Below are positions 33,496 through 42,638 of a DNA stretch of 64,000 nt, piece after piece; the first letter of the stretch is position 1, and each line of letters opens with the position of its first letter. This stretch comes from Rhizobium tibeticum (GTDB taxonomy: Bacteria; Pseudomonadota; Alphaproteobacteria; Rhizobiales; Rhizobiaceae). The notes under the pieces are model-generated. The model was not told where the DNA came from, made no database searches, and was given only the letters and a program-made list of their open reading frames with translations. Location of the stretch: the NCBI RefSeq assembly GCF_900110205.1, contig NZ_FOCV01000004.1, positions 1 to 64,000 on the forward strand, given 5' to 3'. The position numbers were made by a program, and so were the translations under genes.

Positions 33496-34164
33496 ATGAC
33501 GGAGTTCAACGGCATCCGCTGGGCTTATGACAAATACGAGCTTATCGCCGACGGCGTCGTCCACGGCGTCGGACTTGCGTTTGCGCTCATCGGCGCGACC
33601 GTTCTGATCTTTTACGCCACCCTCTGGAGTTCCCATGCCGAACTCGCCGCCGCATGGATCTACAGCATCGGCCTGGTGCTGACGATCGCCATCTCCTTCT
33701 CCTACAATGCCTGGCCGGTCTCGCGCACGAAGTGGTTCCTTCGCCGTCTCGATCATTCCTCAATCTTCATCCTGATCGCCGCCACCTACACGCCTTTCCT
33801 GGAACGCGGCGCCGACAGTCCGCTTCTGTTCGGGATGCTGATCGGCATCTGGGCGATCGCTGCCCTCGGCATCTTCCTGAAATGCGCCTTTCCCGGGCGC
33901 TTCGACAAGGTCGCCATCCTTCTCTATCTCGGCATGGGGTGGAGCGGTATCTTCGTGGCCGGGCCGGTGGCCGAGCGCGTCCCCTACGTATCGATGCTGC
34001 TGATCCTCGTCGGCGGTGTCATCTATTCTCTCGGCGTCATCTTTCACGTCTGGGAAAAGTTGCGCTTCCAGAACGCCATTTGGCACGGTTTCGTCGTGGC
34101 CGCAGCGGCCGTGCACTATTCAGCGGTACTCACCTGCTTCAGCATGGCGAGCGCGGGGCTCTGA
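33496..34164 (+). CDS. Hemolysin III / YqfA (PAQR-like) membrane protein
   Basis: 222 residues from ATG 33496 (MTEFNGIRWAYDKYELIADG), seven membrane helices. UPF0073/HlyIII features are ELIADGVVHGVGLAFALIGA with the early His, FLRRLDHSSIFILIAATYTPF carrying the conserved Asp-His-Ser, and the C-terminal NAIWHGFVVAAAAVHYSAV with two His. The three conserved His/Asp positions fit the metal site of PAQR-type hydrolases. Function in bacteria is unsettled (membrane fluidity, possibly lipid hydrolysis). Confidence 0.9.
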   Translation: MTEFNGIRWAYDKYELIADGVVHGVGLAFALIGATVLIFYATLWSSHAELAAAWIYSIGLVLTIAISFSYNAWPVSRTKWFLRRLDHSSIFILIAATYTPFLERGADSPLLFGMLIGIWAIAALGIFLKCAFPGRFDKVAILLYLGMGWSGIFVAGPVAERVPYVSMLLILVGGVIYSLGVIFHVWEKLRFQNAIWHGFVVAAAAVHYSAVLTCFSMASAGL

Positions 34165-34503
34165 TCCCCAGCCGCGGTGGCGCAGCCAATGTCTTGTCCA
34201 GATGCTGGACCACCGGATCATATGCCTTCAGCGCCGCCTTCGGATACGCCAGCCTGAGGTATCCGAAGGCATCGTGGCAGAGAGCCATGGCGCGCGCGTA
34301 ATGCGATCCTTGCGCGTGTCGGAATAGCTGGCGAACGTCCTTGAGGGCTTCGAAGAGTTGATCTGCCAGCTGTCCTGCCTGGCCATTCCGTCTGCCGATT
34401 GCAGCGTCTTGCCGTCGCCGTTGTCGGCCTCGTTGGCGATCGTGAAGCCGGCGGCGTCCGTAATGACGCTATACCCTGTCGCGGACGATCGCTTCCGTCG
34501 CAC
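34139..34503 (-). pseudogene. Possible decayed gene, unknown
   Basis: Minus-strand frames look protein-like but broken. A GTG at 34503 opens a frame with ATGYSVITDAAGFTIANEAD; from about 34370 a second frame reads ADQLFEALKDVRQLFRHA, then MALCHDAFGYLRLAYPKAAL and ends at 34139, overlapping the 3' end of the hemolysin III gene by 26 bases. A single frameshift would join them into about 120 residues. No family recognised. Confidence 0.3.
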
Positions 34504-34576
34504 GATTTCGTCGGTTTACAACGCTGAATGCGGGGCGTATGCCGCTTGCCGGAACCGAACTGGAACTGGACCTGAT

Positions 34577-35083
34577 ATGACCGACGCCGTTCTCGTGCGC
34601 GACGCCACCGAAACCGATCTCCCAGCCATCCGCGATATCTACAACCACGCTGTCGAGCATACGACGGCGATCTGGAACGAAACACTGGTTGATCTCGACA
34701 ACCGCATCGAATGGTTCAAGGCCCGCAAGGCGAAGGGATTTCCGGTCATTGTTGCCGAGAAGGACGGCAAGGTCGCGGGCTATGCCTCTTATGGCGTTTG
34801 GCGGGCTTTCGACGGCTATCGCCACACGGTCGAACACTCGGTCTATGTCGACAAGGATCGCCGCGGCGCTGGCATTGGCGAATTGCTGATGCGGGCGCTG
34901 ATTGAGCGCGCCGCCGACGCCAACATCCATGTGATGATCGCCGGCATCGAGGCGGCGAATGCGGCCTCCATCAAGCTGCATGAAAAGCTCGGCTTCCGCG
35001 TTGCCGGAACCTTCTCGGAAGTCGGTACCAAGTTCGGCCGCTGGCTTGACCTGACCTGCATGGAGCTTAGGGTTACGAAGTGA
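34577..35083 (+). CDS. Phosphinothricin/methionine-sulfoximine-type GNAT acetyltransferase
   Basis: 168 residues closely following the PAT/MnaT (YncA) pattern: VLVRDATETDLPAIRDIYNHAVEHT (starts the fold), TAIWNE, VEHSVYVDKDRRGAGIGELLM (acetyl-CoA loop R-R-G-A-G-I-G) and ASIKLHEKLGFRVAGTF, VGTKFGRWLDLTCMEL. It acetylates amino-acid analogues such as methionine sulfoximine or phosphinothricin. Its stop overlaps the GTG start of the P-loop gene (GTGA), so the pair is translationally coupled. Confidence 0.87.
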   Translation: MTDAVLVRDATETDLPAIRDIYNHAVEHTTAIWNETLVDLDNRIEWFKARKAKGFPVIVAEKDGKVAGYASYGVWRAFDGYRHTVEHSVYVDKDRRGAGIGELLMRALIERAADANIHVMIAGIEAANAASIKLHEKLGFRVAGTFSEVGTKFGRWLDLTCMELRVTK

Positions 35084-35598
35084 GCCTTATCGTTCTCACC
35101 GGCGCTTCGGGATCGGGCAAGACGGCGATCGCCAAGGCGATTGCCGCCCGGTTCACGGGTGAGATTGATGTCTACTATTTCGATGACATCGGCGTTCCCT
35201 CGCTCGGGCAGATGACGGCGGACTATGGCTCGCCGGCGGGTTGGCAGCGAGCCATGACCTTCAAATGGCTGGGGAGTCTTGCAGAAGCTCAGCGGTCGGG
35301 CCGCAATCAACTGCTCGAAGGCCAGATGCGCCTTGCTTTCCTGGAGGAGGCGGCAAGTGTTGCCGGCATCGCCTATCGGCCGCTGCTGGCCGATTGCGAT
35401 GACGAGACACGAAGGCATCGCCTGGCGGTCGAGCGCGGGCAGCCCGAGCTTGCCGACGCCGAGATGATGGCCTGGGCAGCCTTCCTCCGCCGCGAGGCAG
35501 CGGCCAAGGGCTGTGAGATACTGGACACGTCGCGCTTGTCGCTGGATGAAAGCGTTGACGCCGTCGTCGGGCGCTTTCAAGATAGTCCCGGAACTTGA
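35080..35598 (+). CDS. Small P-loop ATPase/kinase-like protein
   Basis: 172 residues from a GTG overlapping the preceding stop. MSLIVLTGASGSGKTAIAKA contains a perfect Walker A (GASGSGKT). DVYYFDDIGVPS may hold the acceptor-binding/Walker B-like Asp pair. Resembles the AAA_18/33 group of small-molecule kinases. Substrate unknown. Its pairing with a PAT-type acetyltransferase suggests a joint role in modifying a small molecule, but this is a guess. It converges with msrB, 16 bases apart. Confidence 0.75.
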   Translation: MSLIVLTGASGSGKTAIAKAIAARFTGEIDVYYFDDIGVPSLGQMTADYGSPAGWQRAMTFKWLGSLAEAQRSGRNQLLEGQMRLAFLEEAASVAGIAYRPLLADCDDETRRHRLAVERGQPELADAEMMAWAAFLRREAAAKGCEILDTSRLSLDESVDAVVGRFQDSPGT

Positions 35599-35614
35599 TC
35601 TCCGGGCCGAGGCG

Positions 35615-36025
35615 CTATTTCCCCGGTTCGAACACCATCGCGTGGCCGTTGATGCAGTAGCGCAGGCCGGTCGGCGGCGGGCCGTCGGGAAAGACGTGCC
35701 CGAGATGGGCATCGCACGTGCCGCAGCGGATTTCCGTGCGGACCATGCCGTAGCTCGCATCGCGATGCTCGATCACCGCGTCGGGCGAGACCGCCTCGAA
35801 ATAGCTCGGCCAGCCGCAGCCGGCATCAAATTTTGTATCCGAACGGAAAAGCGGCGAATTGCAGCCGACGCAGCGATAGAGCCCGGTCTCGAACGAATCC
35901 CAGTAGGGGCCGGTGAAGGCACGCTCGGTGCCATGCTGCCGGGTGATCCGGTATTGCTCGGGCGTCAGCTGTTCTTTCCATTCCGCGTCGGTCTTGTGAA
36001 CTTTGGCGATTGTCGTATCGGCCAT
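35615..36025 (-). CDS. msrB: Methionine-(R)-S-oxide reductase
   Basis: 136 residues. Zinc-binding pairs [11 protein letters not shown] and [14 protein letters not shown], signature [10 protein letters not shown] and the catalytic Cys in [11 protein letters not shown] (R-Y-C-I-N). It reduces the R epimer of methionine sulfoxide in proteins using thioredoxin. The start [20 protein letters not shown] fits cytosolic MsrB proteins. Monocistronic. Confidence 0.95.
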   Translation of the reverse strand: MADTTIAKVHKTDAEWKEQLTPEQYRITRQHGTERAFTGPYWDSFETGLYRCVGCNSPLFRSDTKFDAGCGWPSYFEAVSPDAVIEHRDASYGMVRTEIRCGTCDAHLGHVFPDGPPPTGLRYCINGHAMVFEPGK

Positions 36026-36293
36026 GGCTTGTTCCTTTCGCGCCGGGGGGTACGGCTTTGATTTTCGACAGCAATGTGGTGCGGGAAACCGCAGGGATCA
36101 AGGGATGCAGATCTCGGCAAAGCGGTATGTAGGCCTGGAAGGATGCGGGCAGAACCCGTTCCCTGTGGGTATCCCGCCGCTGCAAGTTGCTCCTGGTCGA
36201 ACAAGGCTTGTGACCGCGCTCCTGTTCTCGTACACCTGACGGGACTTCCGGCTTTCGCCGGCTCCACGAAGCGTTGCCAGCAGAGGAGGGCAC
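36026..36293. other. Upstream region of the mrp operon
   Basis: 268 bases between the divergent msrB and mrpA starts. It holds the promoters of both. A short hairpin, CTTCCGGCTTTCGCCGGCTCC, lies about 45 bases before mrpA (one strand arm CCGGC, other GCCGG). No gene or recognised riboswitch was seen. Confidence 0.4.
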
Positions 36294-38672
36294 ATGGCCG
36301 GTGTCACGGCTTTGACATTTGCGGCCTTGTGTCTGCCACTTCTCGGCGCTGTTGTTGCTCCCTTTCTCGTTCGCGCCTTTGGTGCAAGCGCCGCCTGGCT
36401 GCTGGCGCTCGCGCCGCTTTTGGCCTTTGCGCACTTCGCCAGCCTGCTGCCGGCGATATCGGCCGGCAAGGTGATCACCGGCGGCTATGCCTGGGTGCCG
36501 AGTTTCGACCTCCGCTTCTCCTGGCTGCTTGACGGTCTTTCGCTGACCTTTGCGCTGCTGATCACCGGTATCGGCACGCTGATCGTGCTGTATGCCGGCG
36601 GGTATCTGAAGGGGCACCGGGATCAAGGGCGTTTCTTCTCGTTCATCTTCCTGTTCATGGGCGCCATGCTCGGCCTCGTCGTATCAGACAGCCTGCTGAT
36701 GCTCTTCGTCTTCTGGGAGCTGACGTCGATCACGTCCTTCCTGCTGATCGGGTTCCACCACGAGCGCCCTGCCGCCCGTCGTGCCGCCTTACAGGCGCTT
36801 GTCGTTACCGGTGGCGGCGGCCTTTTGCTGTTGGCGGGCCTACTGCTGATCTGGAGCACGACAAATGCCACGCAGCTGTCGACGCTGCTTCAGTCCGGCG
36901 ATCTGCTGCGCGCCAATCCATACTACCTGCCGATCCTGATCCTCGTTCTCGGCGGCGCCTTCACCAAGTCCGCGCAGTTTCCGTTTCATTTCTGGCTGCC
37001 GAACGCGATGGAGGCGCCGACACCGGTTTCCGCCTACCTGCACTCGGCGACAATGGTGAAGGCGGGCGTCTATCTCCTGATGCGGCTCAATCCGGTGATG
37101 GGCGGGACGCCTGCGTGGGAGCTATTGCTGCCGCTCTTTGGTGGCGCGACGTTGATCATCGGCACGCTGCTTGCGATCCGTCAGACCGACCTCAAGCTGC
37201 AACTCGCCTACACGACCGTCTCGTCGCTTGGCCTTCTTGTGCTGCTGACCGGCTTCGGCTCTCCCCATGCGGTCGAGGCCGCGGCGCTCTACCTCGTGGC
37301 GCATTCGTTCTTCAAGGGAGCGCTGTTCCTGGTTGCCGGCATCATCGACCATGAGACCGGCACGCGCGACATCACCCGGCTCGGCGGCCTGAGGAAGGCG
37401 ATGCCGCTGACATTTGCTGCCGCCCTTGCCGCGGCGATTTCGATGGGCGGCCTGCCGCCATTTTTTGGCTTCCTCGCCAAGGAGGAAATCTATGCCGCGC
37501 TGGCCCATGGGGACCCGCGATCGATCGTCTTTACGCTGGTTGCGGTATCAGGCAACGCGCTGATGTTCGCGATCGGTTTTGCGGTGACGCTGAAGCCGTT
37601 TCTCGGGTCTGTTCCGGAAACGCCGAAGCACCCGCGCGAGGCGCCGCCATTGCTGTTGGCCGGTCCCGTCGTGCTGGCACTGCTCGGTTTGATCGGTGCA
37701 GTCTTCTCGGCAGGTTTTCATCACTACATCTCGTCTCCGGCGGCGTCGGCAATCCGGGGCTCGTCGAGCGTGATCGAGATTTCATTGATCCCGCATGTCG
37801 GCGTGCCGCTGCTTCTTTCCGCCCTTACGATCGCGCTCGGCCTTCTTGTCTATTGGAAAATCGACCAAGCGCGTCGGAAGATGGCAGTGGTATTAGGCAA
37901 GCTCGGACCGGGGCCGGATCGCGGTTTCGATCACTTCATTGCCGGTCTCGTCAGCCTGTCGGTCCGCGCGACGCGTTTTGTCCAGCCGGGACGACTTGAA
38001 CTCTACATCACCTGTACCTTCCTCTGCGTCGCCGCGATCCTGCTCGTACCGCTCTGGCTCTACGGCGAAATGCCTGCGCTTCCCGTCTGGCCGCGAGAGG
38101 TCCAGATTCACGAATGGGCCGTTTTCCTGCTCGCCGTGCTCGGCCTGTTGAGCGTTGTCATTGCGCGTGACCGGCTGACGGCGATCGTCTCCCTCGGCAT
38201 CCAGGGCTTCTCCGTCGCCATCATATTCCTGCTGTTCGGTGCGCCCGACCTTTCCTTCACGCAGTTCATGGTGGAGACACTGTCGGTCGTCATCCTGGCT
38301 TTGGTCATGACCCGCCTTCGATTGTCGCCGACCGACCGGCGGCCACTCGGCCAGAAGATACTCGACGGCAGCATCGCCATCGCCTGCGGCTGCGGCTTCG
38401 CGCTGCTGCTGATGAAAGCCACGCAGGCGCCGTTCAACAACGCGCTGACGGAGTTCTTCAATACCTACTCGAAGTCGGTCGCCCATGGCGCCAACGTCGT
38501 GAACGTCATCATCGTCGATTTCCGCGGTACCGATACGCTGGGCGAGATCGCCGTCGTCGCCATCACCGGCCTTGCCATCCTCGCCCTCATTCGCGTCCGC
38601 GCGCAGACCGAGCGCAAGCTTGCGGAAAACGATCCGGATGCTCCCGAGGATCTGGGAGTCGAGCGCCCGTGA
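36294..38672 (+). CDS. mrpA: Mrp/Pha antiporter subunit A
   Basis: 792 residues, about 20 membrane segments. The N-terminal part is homologous to complex I NuoL: GHRDQGRFFSFIFLFMGAML, SITSFLLIGFHHERPAARRA, KSAQFPFHFWLPNAMEAPTP (conserved proton-path Lys and His) and LHSATMVKAGVYLLMR. The C-terminal ~250 residues add the MrpA-specific DUF4040 part (SLGIQGFSVAIIFLLFGAPDLSFTQ) and an MbhE-like end. It is the large proton-conducting subunit of a Na+(K+)/H+ exchanger. RBS AGAGGAGG. Start of a seven-gene operon with four-base overlaps. Confidence 0.95.
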   Translation: MAGVTALTFAALCLPLLGAVVAPFLVRAFGASAAWLLALAPLLAFAHFASLLPAISAGKVITGGYAWVPSFDLRFSWLLDGLSLTFALLITGIGTLIVLYAGGYLKGHRDQGRFFSFIFLFMGAMLGLVVSDSLLMLFVFWELTSITSFLLIGFHHERPAARRAALQALVVTGGGGLLLLAGLLLIWSTTNATQLSTLLQSGDLLRANPYYLPILILVLGGAFTKSAQFPFHFWLPNAMEAPTPVSAYLHSATMVKAGVYLLMRLNPVMGGTPAWELLLPLFGGATLIIGTLLAIRQTDLKLQLAYTTVSSLGLLVLLTGFGSPHAVEAAALYLVAHSFFKGALFLVAGIIDHETGTRDITRLGGLRKAMPLTFAAALAAAISMGGLPPFFGFLAKEEIYAALAHGDPRSIVFTLVAVSGNALMFAIGFAVTLKPFLGSVPETPKHPREAPPLLLAGPVVLALLGLIGAVFSAGFHHYISSPAASAIRGSSSVIEISLIPHVGVPLLLSALTIALGLLVYWKIDQARRKMAVVLGKLGPGPDRGFDHFIAGLVSLSVRATRFVQPGRLELYITCTFLCVAAILLVPLWLYGEMPALPVWPREVQIHEWAVFLLAVLGLLSVVIARDRLTAIVSLGIQGFSVAIIFLLFGAPDLSFTQFMVETLSVVILALVMTRLRLSPTDRRPLGQKILDGSIAIACGCGFALLLMKATQAPFNNALTEFFNTYSKSVAHGANVVNVIIVDFRGTDTLGEIAVVAITGLAILALIRVRAQTERKLAENDPDAPEDLGVERP

Positions 38673-39088
38673 ACACGCTGATCTTCCGCACGATCGCCCC
38701 GGTTTTGACGGCGCTGATGCTGCTCTTTTCCCTCTTCGTCCTCCTGCGCGGCCACAACGAGCCGGGCGGCGGCTTCATCGGTGGTCTGATTGCGGCCTCG
38801 GCGCTGGCGATCTTCGGCATTGCCCGCGGCGTTGGCGCCGTCCGCAGGGCCATCATTTTCCATCCGCTGTCGATATCAGGCGCCGGACTATTGATGTCCT
38901 GCTGCGCCGGCCTTCTGTCGATTGGCTTTGGCGTGCCGTTCATGACCGGGCTGTGGATCTATCCCGAGATTTCAGGCGTCGAGGTGCCGCTCTCGACCGT
39001 CATGCTCTTCGATATCGGGGTCTACCTGGTGGTGGTCGGCGCCATCACCTCGATCGCGTTGGCGCTGGAAGAAAGGGAGGTCGAGTGA
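38669..39088 (+). CDS. mrpB: Mrp/Pha antiporter subunit B
   Basis: 139 residues, four membrane segments. The start overlaps the mrpA stop by four bases (GTGA). GHNEPGGGFIGGLIAASALA and the GLWIYPEISGVEVPLSTVMLFDIGVYLVV segments (conserved Asp and Gly) are typical of MrpB. Small membrane subunit needed for complex assembly and ion exchange. Confidence 0.93.
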   Translation: MNTLIFRTIAPVLTALMLLFSLFVLLRGHNEPGGGFIGGLIAASALAIFGIARGVGAVRRAIIFHPLSISGAGLLMSCCAGLLSIGFGVPFMTGLWIYPEISGVEVPLSTVMLFDIGVYLVVVGAITSIALALEEREVE

Positions 39089-39465
39089 TGGAGCCGCTGT
39101 TTGCGATCCTTGTCGGTCTGTTCTTCGCCGCCGCGATCTATCTGATGCTGTCGAAATTCTCGATCCGCATCATGCTCGGCATCGCCATCCTCGGCAACGC
39201 CGTCAACCTGCTGCTGTTCACGGCCGGGCGGTTGACGCGCGAGGTGCCGCCGATCATCCCGGCCAATCTCGATGCGCTTCCGGCCGCCGCCGCCAATCCG
39301 TTGCCGCAGGCGTTGATTCTGACGGCGATCGTCATCTCGTTTTCCTTCCTCGCCTTCCTCCTGGTGCTGACCTATCGCGCCTATCAGGATATCGGCACCG
39401 ACAACACCGACGAGATGCGGGTGGCCGAACCCGTCGATCCGCCGCTGCCGCCGATGGGGTACTAG
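39088..39465 (+). CDS. mrpC: Mrp/Pha antiporter subunit C
   Basis: 125 residues, three membrane segments, NuoK homologue. RIMLGIAILGNAVNLLLFTAG and PLPQALILTAIVISFSFLAF are the family hallmarks. ATG 39088 overlaps the mrpB stop by one base (TGATG). The C-terminal tail is Pro-rich and cytosolic. Confidence 0.94.
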   Translation: MEPLFAILVGLFFAAAIYLMLSKFSIRIMLGIAILGNAVNLLLFTAGRLTREVPPIIPANLDALPAAAANPLPQALILTAIVISFSFLAFLLVLTYRAYQDIGTDNTDEMRVAEPVDPPLPPMGY

Positions 39466-41022
39466 ATGGCGGCTCCGGCAAATACGATCACCGATCTTTC
39501 CGCTGCGATGGTGACGGCGCCTGTGCCTTTGGCGAACTGGCTTGTCATTGCACCCGTCGCGCTCTGCCTCACCCTCGGCGCTGCGCTGTTGATGATGCGC
39601 AGCTCGACGCGGTTGCAGGCGCTGGTCGCCATTCCCGGCCTTGCCGTTCTGGTCTTGCTGGATGCCGCGCTGTTGGCAAAGGTCGTCGCGCATGGCCCGT
39701 TGACCATGGTCATGGGGCGCTGGCTTCCTCCCTTCGGCATCGCCTTCACCGTCGATCTCTTCGGCGCGCTGATGACCCTGACTGCCGCCGTCGCGGCGCT
39801 TGCCGGCGGCCTTTATGCACTGAAGGATGTGACCGAAAGCGGTCGCCGCTACGGCTTCTTCCCCTTCTTGATGCTGCTGATGGCAGGCGTCTCAGGAGCG
39901 TTCCTGACCGGCGACGTCTTCAACCTCTACGTCTGGTTCGAGGTTCTTCTTATTTCGTCCTTTGGCATGTTGATCCTCGGCTCGGAGCGCGGGCAGATCG
40001 ACGGGGCGCTGAAATATGCGGTACTGAACCTGATCGGAACGACCTTGTTCCTGATCTCAGTCGGCATTGTCTACGCGGTCTTCGGTACGCTCAATATGGC
40101 CGATATCGCAGGCAAGGTGGAAGGTGCGCGCGACACCGCGCCGCTGATGACCCTGTCAGCTCTGGTGGTGCTGGCCTTCGCCATGAAGGCGGCTGCCTTT
40201 CCCGTCAATTTCTGGCTGCCGGCCTCCTACCACACGCCGCGCATCGTCGTGTCGGCGCTGTTTGCCGGTCTGCTGACCAAGGTCGGCGTCTACGCTCTGA
40301 TCCGCATCATGGTGATGCTGCTGCCGGTCGAGCGCGAGCAATTGAGCCTGGTGATCGCCGTGGCCGGTGCGGCCACCATTGTCTTCGGCGCGCTCGGCGC
40401 TCTGGCGCAGGACGATATCCGCAAATTGCTCGGCTACGTGGTGATATCGGGCATCGGCAACATGCTGGTCGGCATTGCGCTCGGCACGCCCGGCGGTCTC
40501 TCGGGTGCGATCTTCTACGCCTTGCATTCCATGCTGCTGATGACGGCGCTCTATCTTTTAGCCGGACAGGCAGCCGCGCTCGCTGGTAGCTTCTCGCTGG
40601 CCGACCTTGGTGGGCTCTATCGTCGCAGCGGCAGTTTTGCTGCCGTGTCTTTCATCCTGTTTCTCGCCGCCTGTGGATTGCCGCCTCTTTCCGGCTTCTG
40701 GCCGAAGGTGGTCTTGGTCCGGGCGTCGATCGATGTCGGCGCGTGGTGGCTGGCCGCCGCGATCCTGATCGGCGGTTTCCTGATGACGATCGCGTTCGGA
40801 CGCGTGTTCCTGCTCGCCTATTGGCGGCCGGCCGCAGCGCCGCAGCCGGCAGCCTCGATTGGCTGGCAGGCGGGGCTGCCGCTCGTGATCCTCACGGCCC
40901 TCATTGCCGGCTTCGGCATTCTACCGGAGACGCTGTTGGAATTGGCGCAGGCGGCGGCCACCGGTCTCGTCGATCCGACGGCTTATCTGCAGTCGGTCTT
41001 CCCGGACGGAGCGATGCCATGA
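39466..41022 (+). CDS. mrpD: Mrp/Pha antiporter subunit D
   Basis: 518 residues, about 14 membrane helices, homologous to NuoM/N. Key features are FLTGDVFNLYVWFEVLLISS (conserved Glu), MKAAAFPVNFWLPASYHTP (Lys and His of the proton channel) and AQDDIRKLLGYVVISGIGNM. It is the second antiporter-like channel subunit. Starts directly after the mrpC stop with no gap and overlaps mrpE by four bases. Confidence 0.95.
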   Translation: MAAPANTITDLSAAMVTAPVPLANWLVIAPVALCLTLGAALLMMRSSTRLQALVAIPGLAVLVLLDAALLAKVVAHGPLTMVMGRWLPPFGIAFTVDLFGALMTLTAAVAALAGGLYALKDVTESGRRYGFFPFLMLLMAGVSGAFLTGDVFNLYVWFEVLLISSFGMLILGSERGQIDGALKYAVLNLIGTTLFLISVGIVYAVFGTLNMADIAGKVEGARDTAPLMTLSALVVLAFAMKAAAFPVNFWLPASYHTPRIVVSALFAGLLTKVGVYALIRIMVMLLPVEREQLSLVIAVAGAATIVFGALGALAQDDIRKLLGYVVISGIGNMLVGIALGTPGGLSGAIFYALHSMLLMTALYLLAGQAAALAGSFSLADLGGLYRRSGSFAAVSFILFLAACGLPPLSGFWPKVVLVRASIDVGAWWLAAAILIGGFLMTIAFGRVFLLAYWRPAAAPQPAASIGWQAGLPLVILTALIAGFGILPETLLELAQAAATGLVDPTAYLQSVFPDGAMP

Positions 41023-41492
41023 TTGCCCTGCTGCTTAACCTCCTTCTGGCCATCGCCTGGGCTACCGTCACCGGCAGCGCCTCGCCGCACAATCTCATAT
41101 TCGGCTTTGCTCTCGGCGCCTTGTGCCTCACTATTGTGCGCGAGCCCTATGGCAGTAGGGGATATCTTCGCCGGTCTTGGGCAATCCTGCATCTTACCCT
41201 ACTGTTTCTGAAAGAGTTGGCGATTTCCGCCTGGCGGGTCGCCGTCACGGTGCTGACGCCCAACATGCGGCTGCAACCCGGCATCTTCGCCTTTCCCCTG
41301 ACTGTCGATCGCGATTTCGAGATTACGCTTCTTGCCAACATGATCACGCTGACGCCAGGCACACTGTCGGTCGATGTCTCCGAGGACCGCAAGACGCTCT
41401 ATGTCCATGCGCTGGATTGTGCCAATCCCGAAGCGACCAAACGCGATATCGCCAACGGTTTCGAACGCAGGATCATGGAGGCCTTCCGATGA
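41019..41492 (+). CDS. mrpE: Mrp/Pha antiporter subunit E
   Basis: 157 residues. Two to three N-terminal helices, then a cytosolic domain with RDFEITLLANMITLTPGTLSVD, the MrpE signature. ATGA overlaps with both neighbours. Structural and assembly subunit with a sodium-path role proposed for the family. Confidence 0.94.
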   Translation: MIALLLNLLLAIAWATVTGSASPHNLIFGFALGALCLTIVREPYGSRGYLRRSWAILHLTLLFLKELAISAWRVAVTVLTPNMRLQPGIFAFPLTVDRDFEITLLANMITLTPGTLSVDVSEDRKTLYVHALDCANPEATKRDIANGFERRIMEAFR

Positions 41493-41866
41493 TCGCGCCG
41501 CTTGCCATCGTCTCCGCAGCCGCCGGGGTCGCTCTCATGATCCTTGGCGTCGCCTTTCTTCTGGCAGGCTGGCGGGTGGTTGTTGGGCCGACGCTGCCTG
41601 ACAGGATACTGGCGCTCGACACGCTTTCGGGCACGGCGATCGGCTTCATTGCCGTATTGGCGGTCAAAACAGGCTTTAGCCTCTACATCGACATTGCCAT
41701 CTCGCTGGGTCTGGTCGGCTTCCTGGCGACGGTCGCCTTCGCGCGTTTCGTGATGTCGCGCAGCATTGTTGCAGAACGGCACAGCGAAAAAACCGCGGGT
41801 GCCTCGAAAAAGCCCAAAGTGGCAGCCAAACGCAGCCGCGCAGCGGAAAGAAAGGGCAAGGCATGA
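41489..41866 (+). CDS. mrpF: Mrp/Pha antiporter subunit F
   Basis: 125 residues, three membrane helices: [20 protein letters not shown] contains the conserved Pro-Asp-Arg, with a further Asp in the next helix ([22 protein letters not shown]). The C-terminal 30 residues are very Lys/Arg-rich ([18 protein letters not shown]), longer than in many homologues and presumably cytosolic. Overlaps mrpG by four bases. Confidence 0.94.
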   Translation: MIAPLAIVSAAAGVALMILGVAFLLAGWRVVVGPTLPDRILALDTLSGTAIGFIAVLAVKTGFSLYIDIAISLGLVGFLATVAFARFVMSRSIVAERHSEKTAGASKKPKVAAKRSRAAERKGKA

Positions 41867-42195
41867 TGGACTACGCGGTCGCGCTTGCCGTCACGTTCCT
41901 GCTGCTTGCCGGCTCGCTGTTTGCCCTCGTCGCCGCGCTCGGCGTCGTGCGGTTACCGGACCTTTACACGCGTATGCACGCCGCTTCCAAGGCCGGAACG
42001 GTCGGTTCCGGCATGCTGCTTTTCGCCGCCGGTGTCGCGTCGGGCGAGGTTGCGGTCTTTGCGCGGGCGCTGGCAGGGTTCGTCTTTTTTCTGTTAACGG
42101 CGCCGGTCGCAGCGCATCTTCTCGCCAAAGCGGCACACCAGACAGGACACCGTCTTGGCCCTCAATCGGTGCGTGATGACCTCGCCAAAAGATGA
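41863..42195 (+). CDS. mrpG: Mrp/Pha antiporter subunit G
   Basis: 110 residues, three membrane helices. [20 protein letters not shown] is the MrpG signature, followed by [17 protein letters not shown]. Last gene of the operon. The complete set A-G indicates a functional group with separate A and B subunits, giving Na+/H+ or K+/H+ exchange for alkaline and salt tolerance. Confidence 0.94.
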   Translation: MMDYAVALAVTFLLLAGSLFALVAALGVVRLPDLYTRMHAASKAGTVGSGMLLFAAGVASGEVAVFARALAGFVFFLLTAPVAAHLLAKAAHQTGHRLGPQSVRDDLAKR

Positions 42196-42638
42196 GAGCG
42201 CTTCCGATTCAGTATTTTAAGTTGATTTTTGCACCCTTTTGCAGATTTCTTAATGGTTAATGTTTGGGTCTAGGGCAGACAATTCTTGCGAGTGGGGCAT
42301 TTTTCGGTAGATATATATGAAATAATAATTGGCGTTTTCGCAAAACGGTGATATTTGGTGTTCCAAGTAGAGTTCTGATATTGAATTAGAATGACGTTGC
42401 TTATTTCCTCATTGGCTTTGCATTTCAGTGTTTACTTGAGGAAGTGGACTGCGTGATAGCGTACTAATTCGAAATCAGGCAGTATAAGAAACGGGTTTCG
42501 GCCTCAGGAATCTAGGGGTGGATTTCAGTTTTTCGAAACAGGTAGCCGTAGCCTGAGTTTTTTGCTGTTCGCTCTACGATGACGGTCTTGGCTGACGAGG
42601 CTTAGACCTTTGGAGCATTGAAACAGGAGAAACGTATT
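42196..42638. promoter_or_regulatory. Long AT-rich leader upstream of mucR
   Basis: 443 bases with a clearly lower GC than the rest of the window and no sense gene. It contains several T-rich stretches (TTGATTTTTGCACCCTTTTG, ATATATATGAAATAATAATT). MucR/Ros proteins bind AT-rich T-step-containing targets and repress their own genes, so this is a likely autoregulatory region. A small RNA is also possible. An antisense open frame over mucR is taken as a shadow. Confidence 0.55.

Noticed and set aside
36026-36293. Possible cobalamin-type riboswitch before mrpA
   Set aside because: Purine-rich stretches are present but the conserved B12-box was not found.
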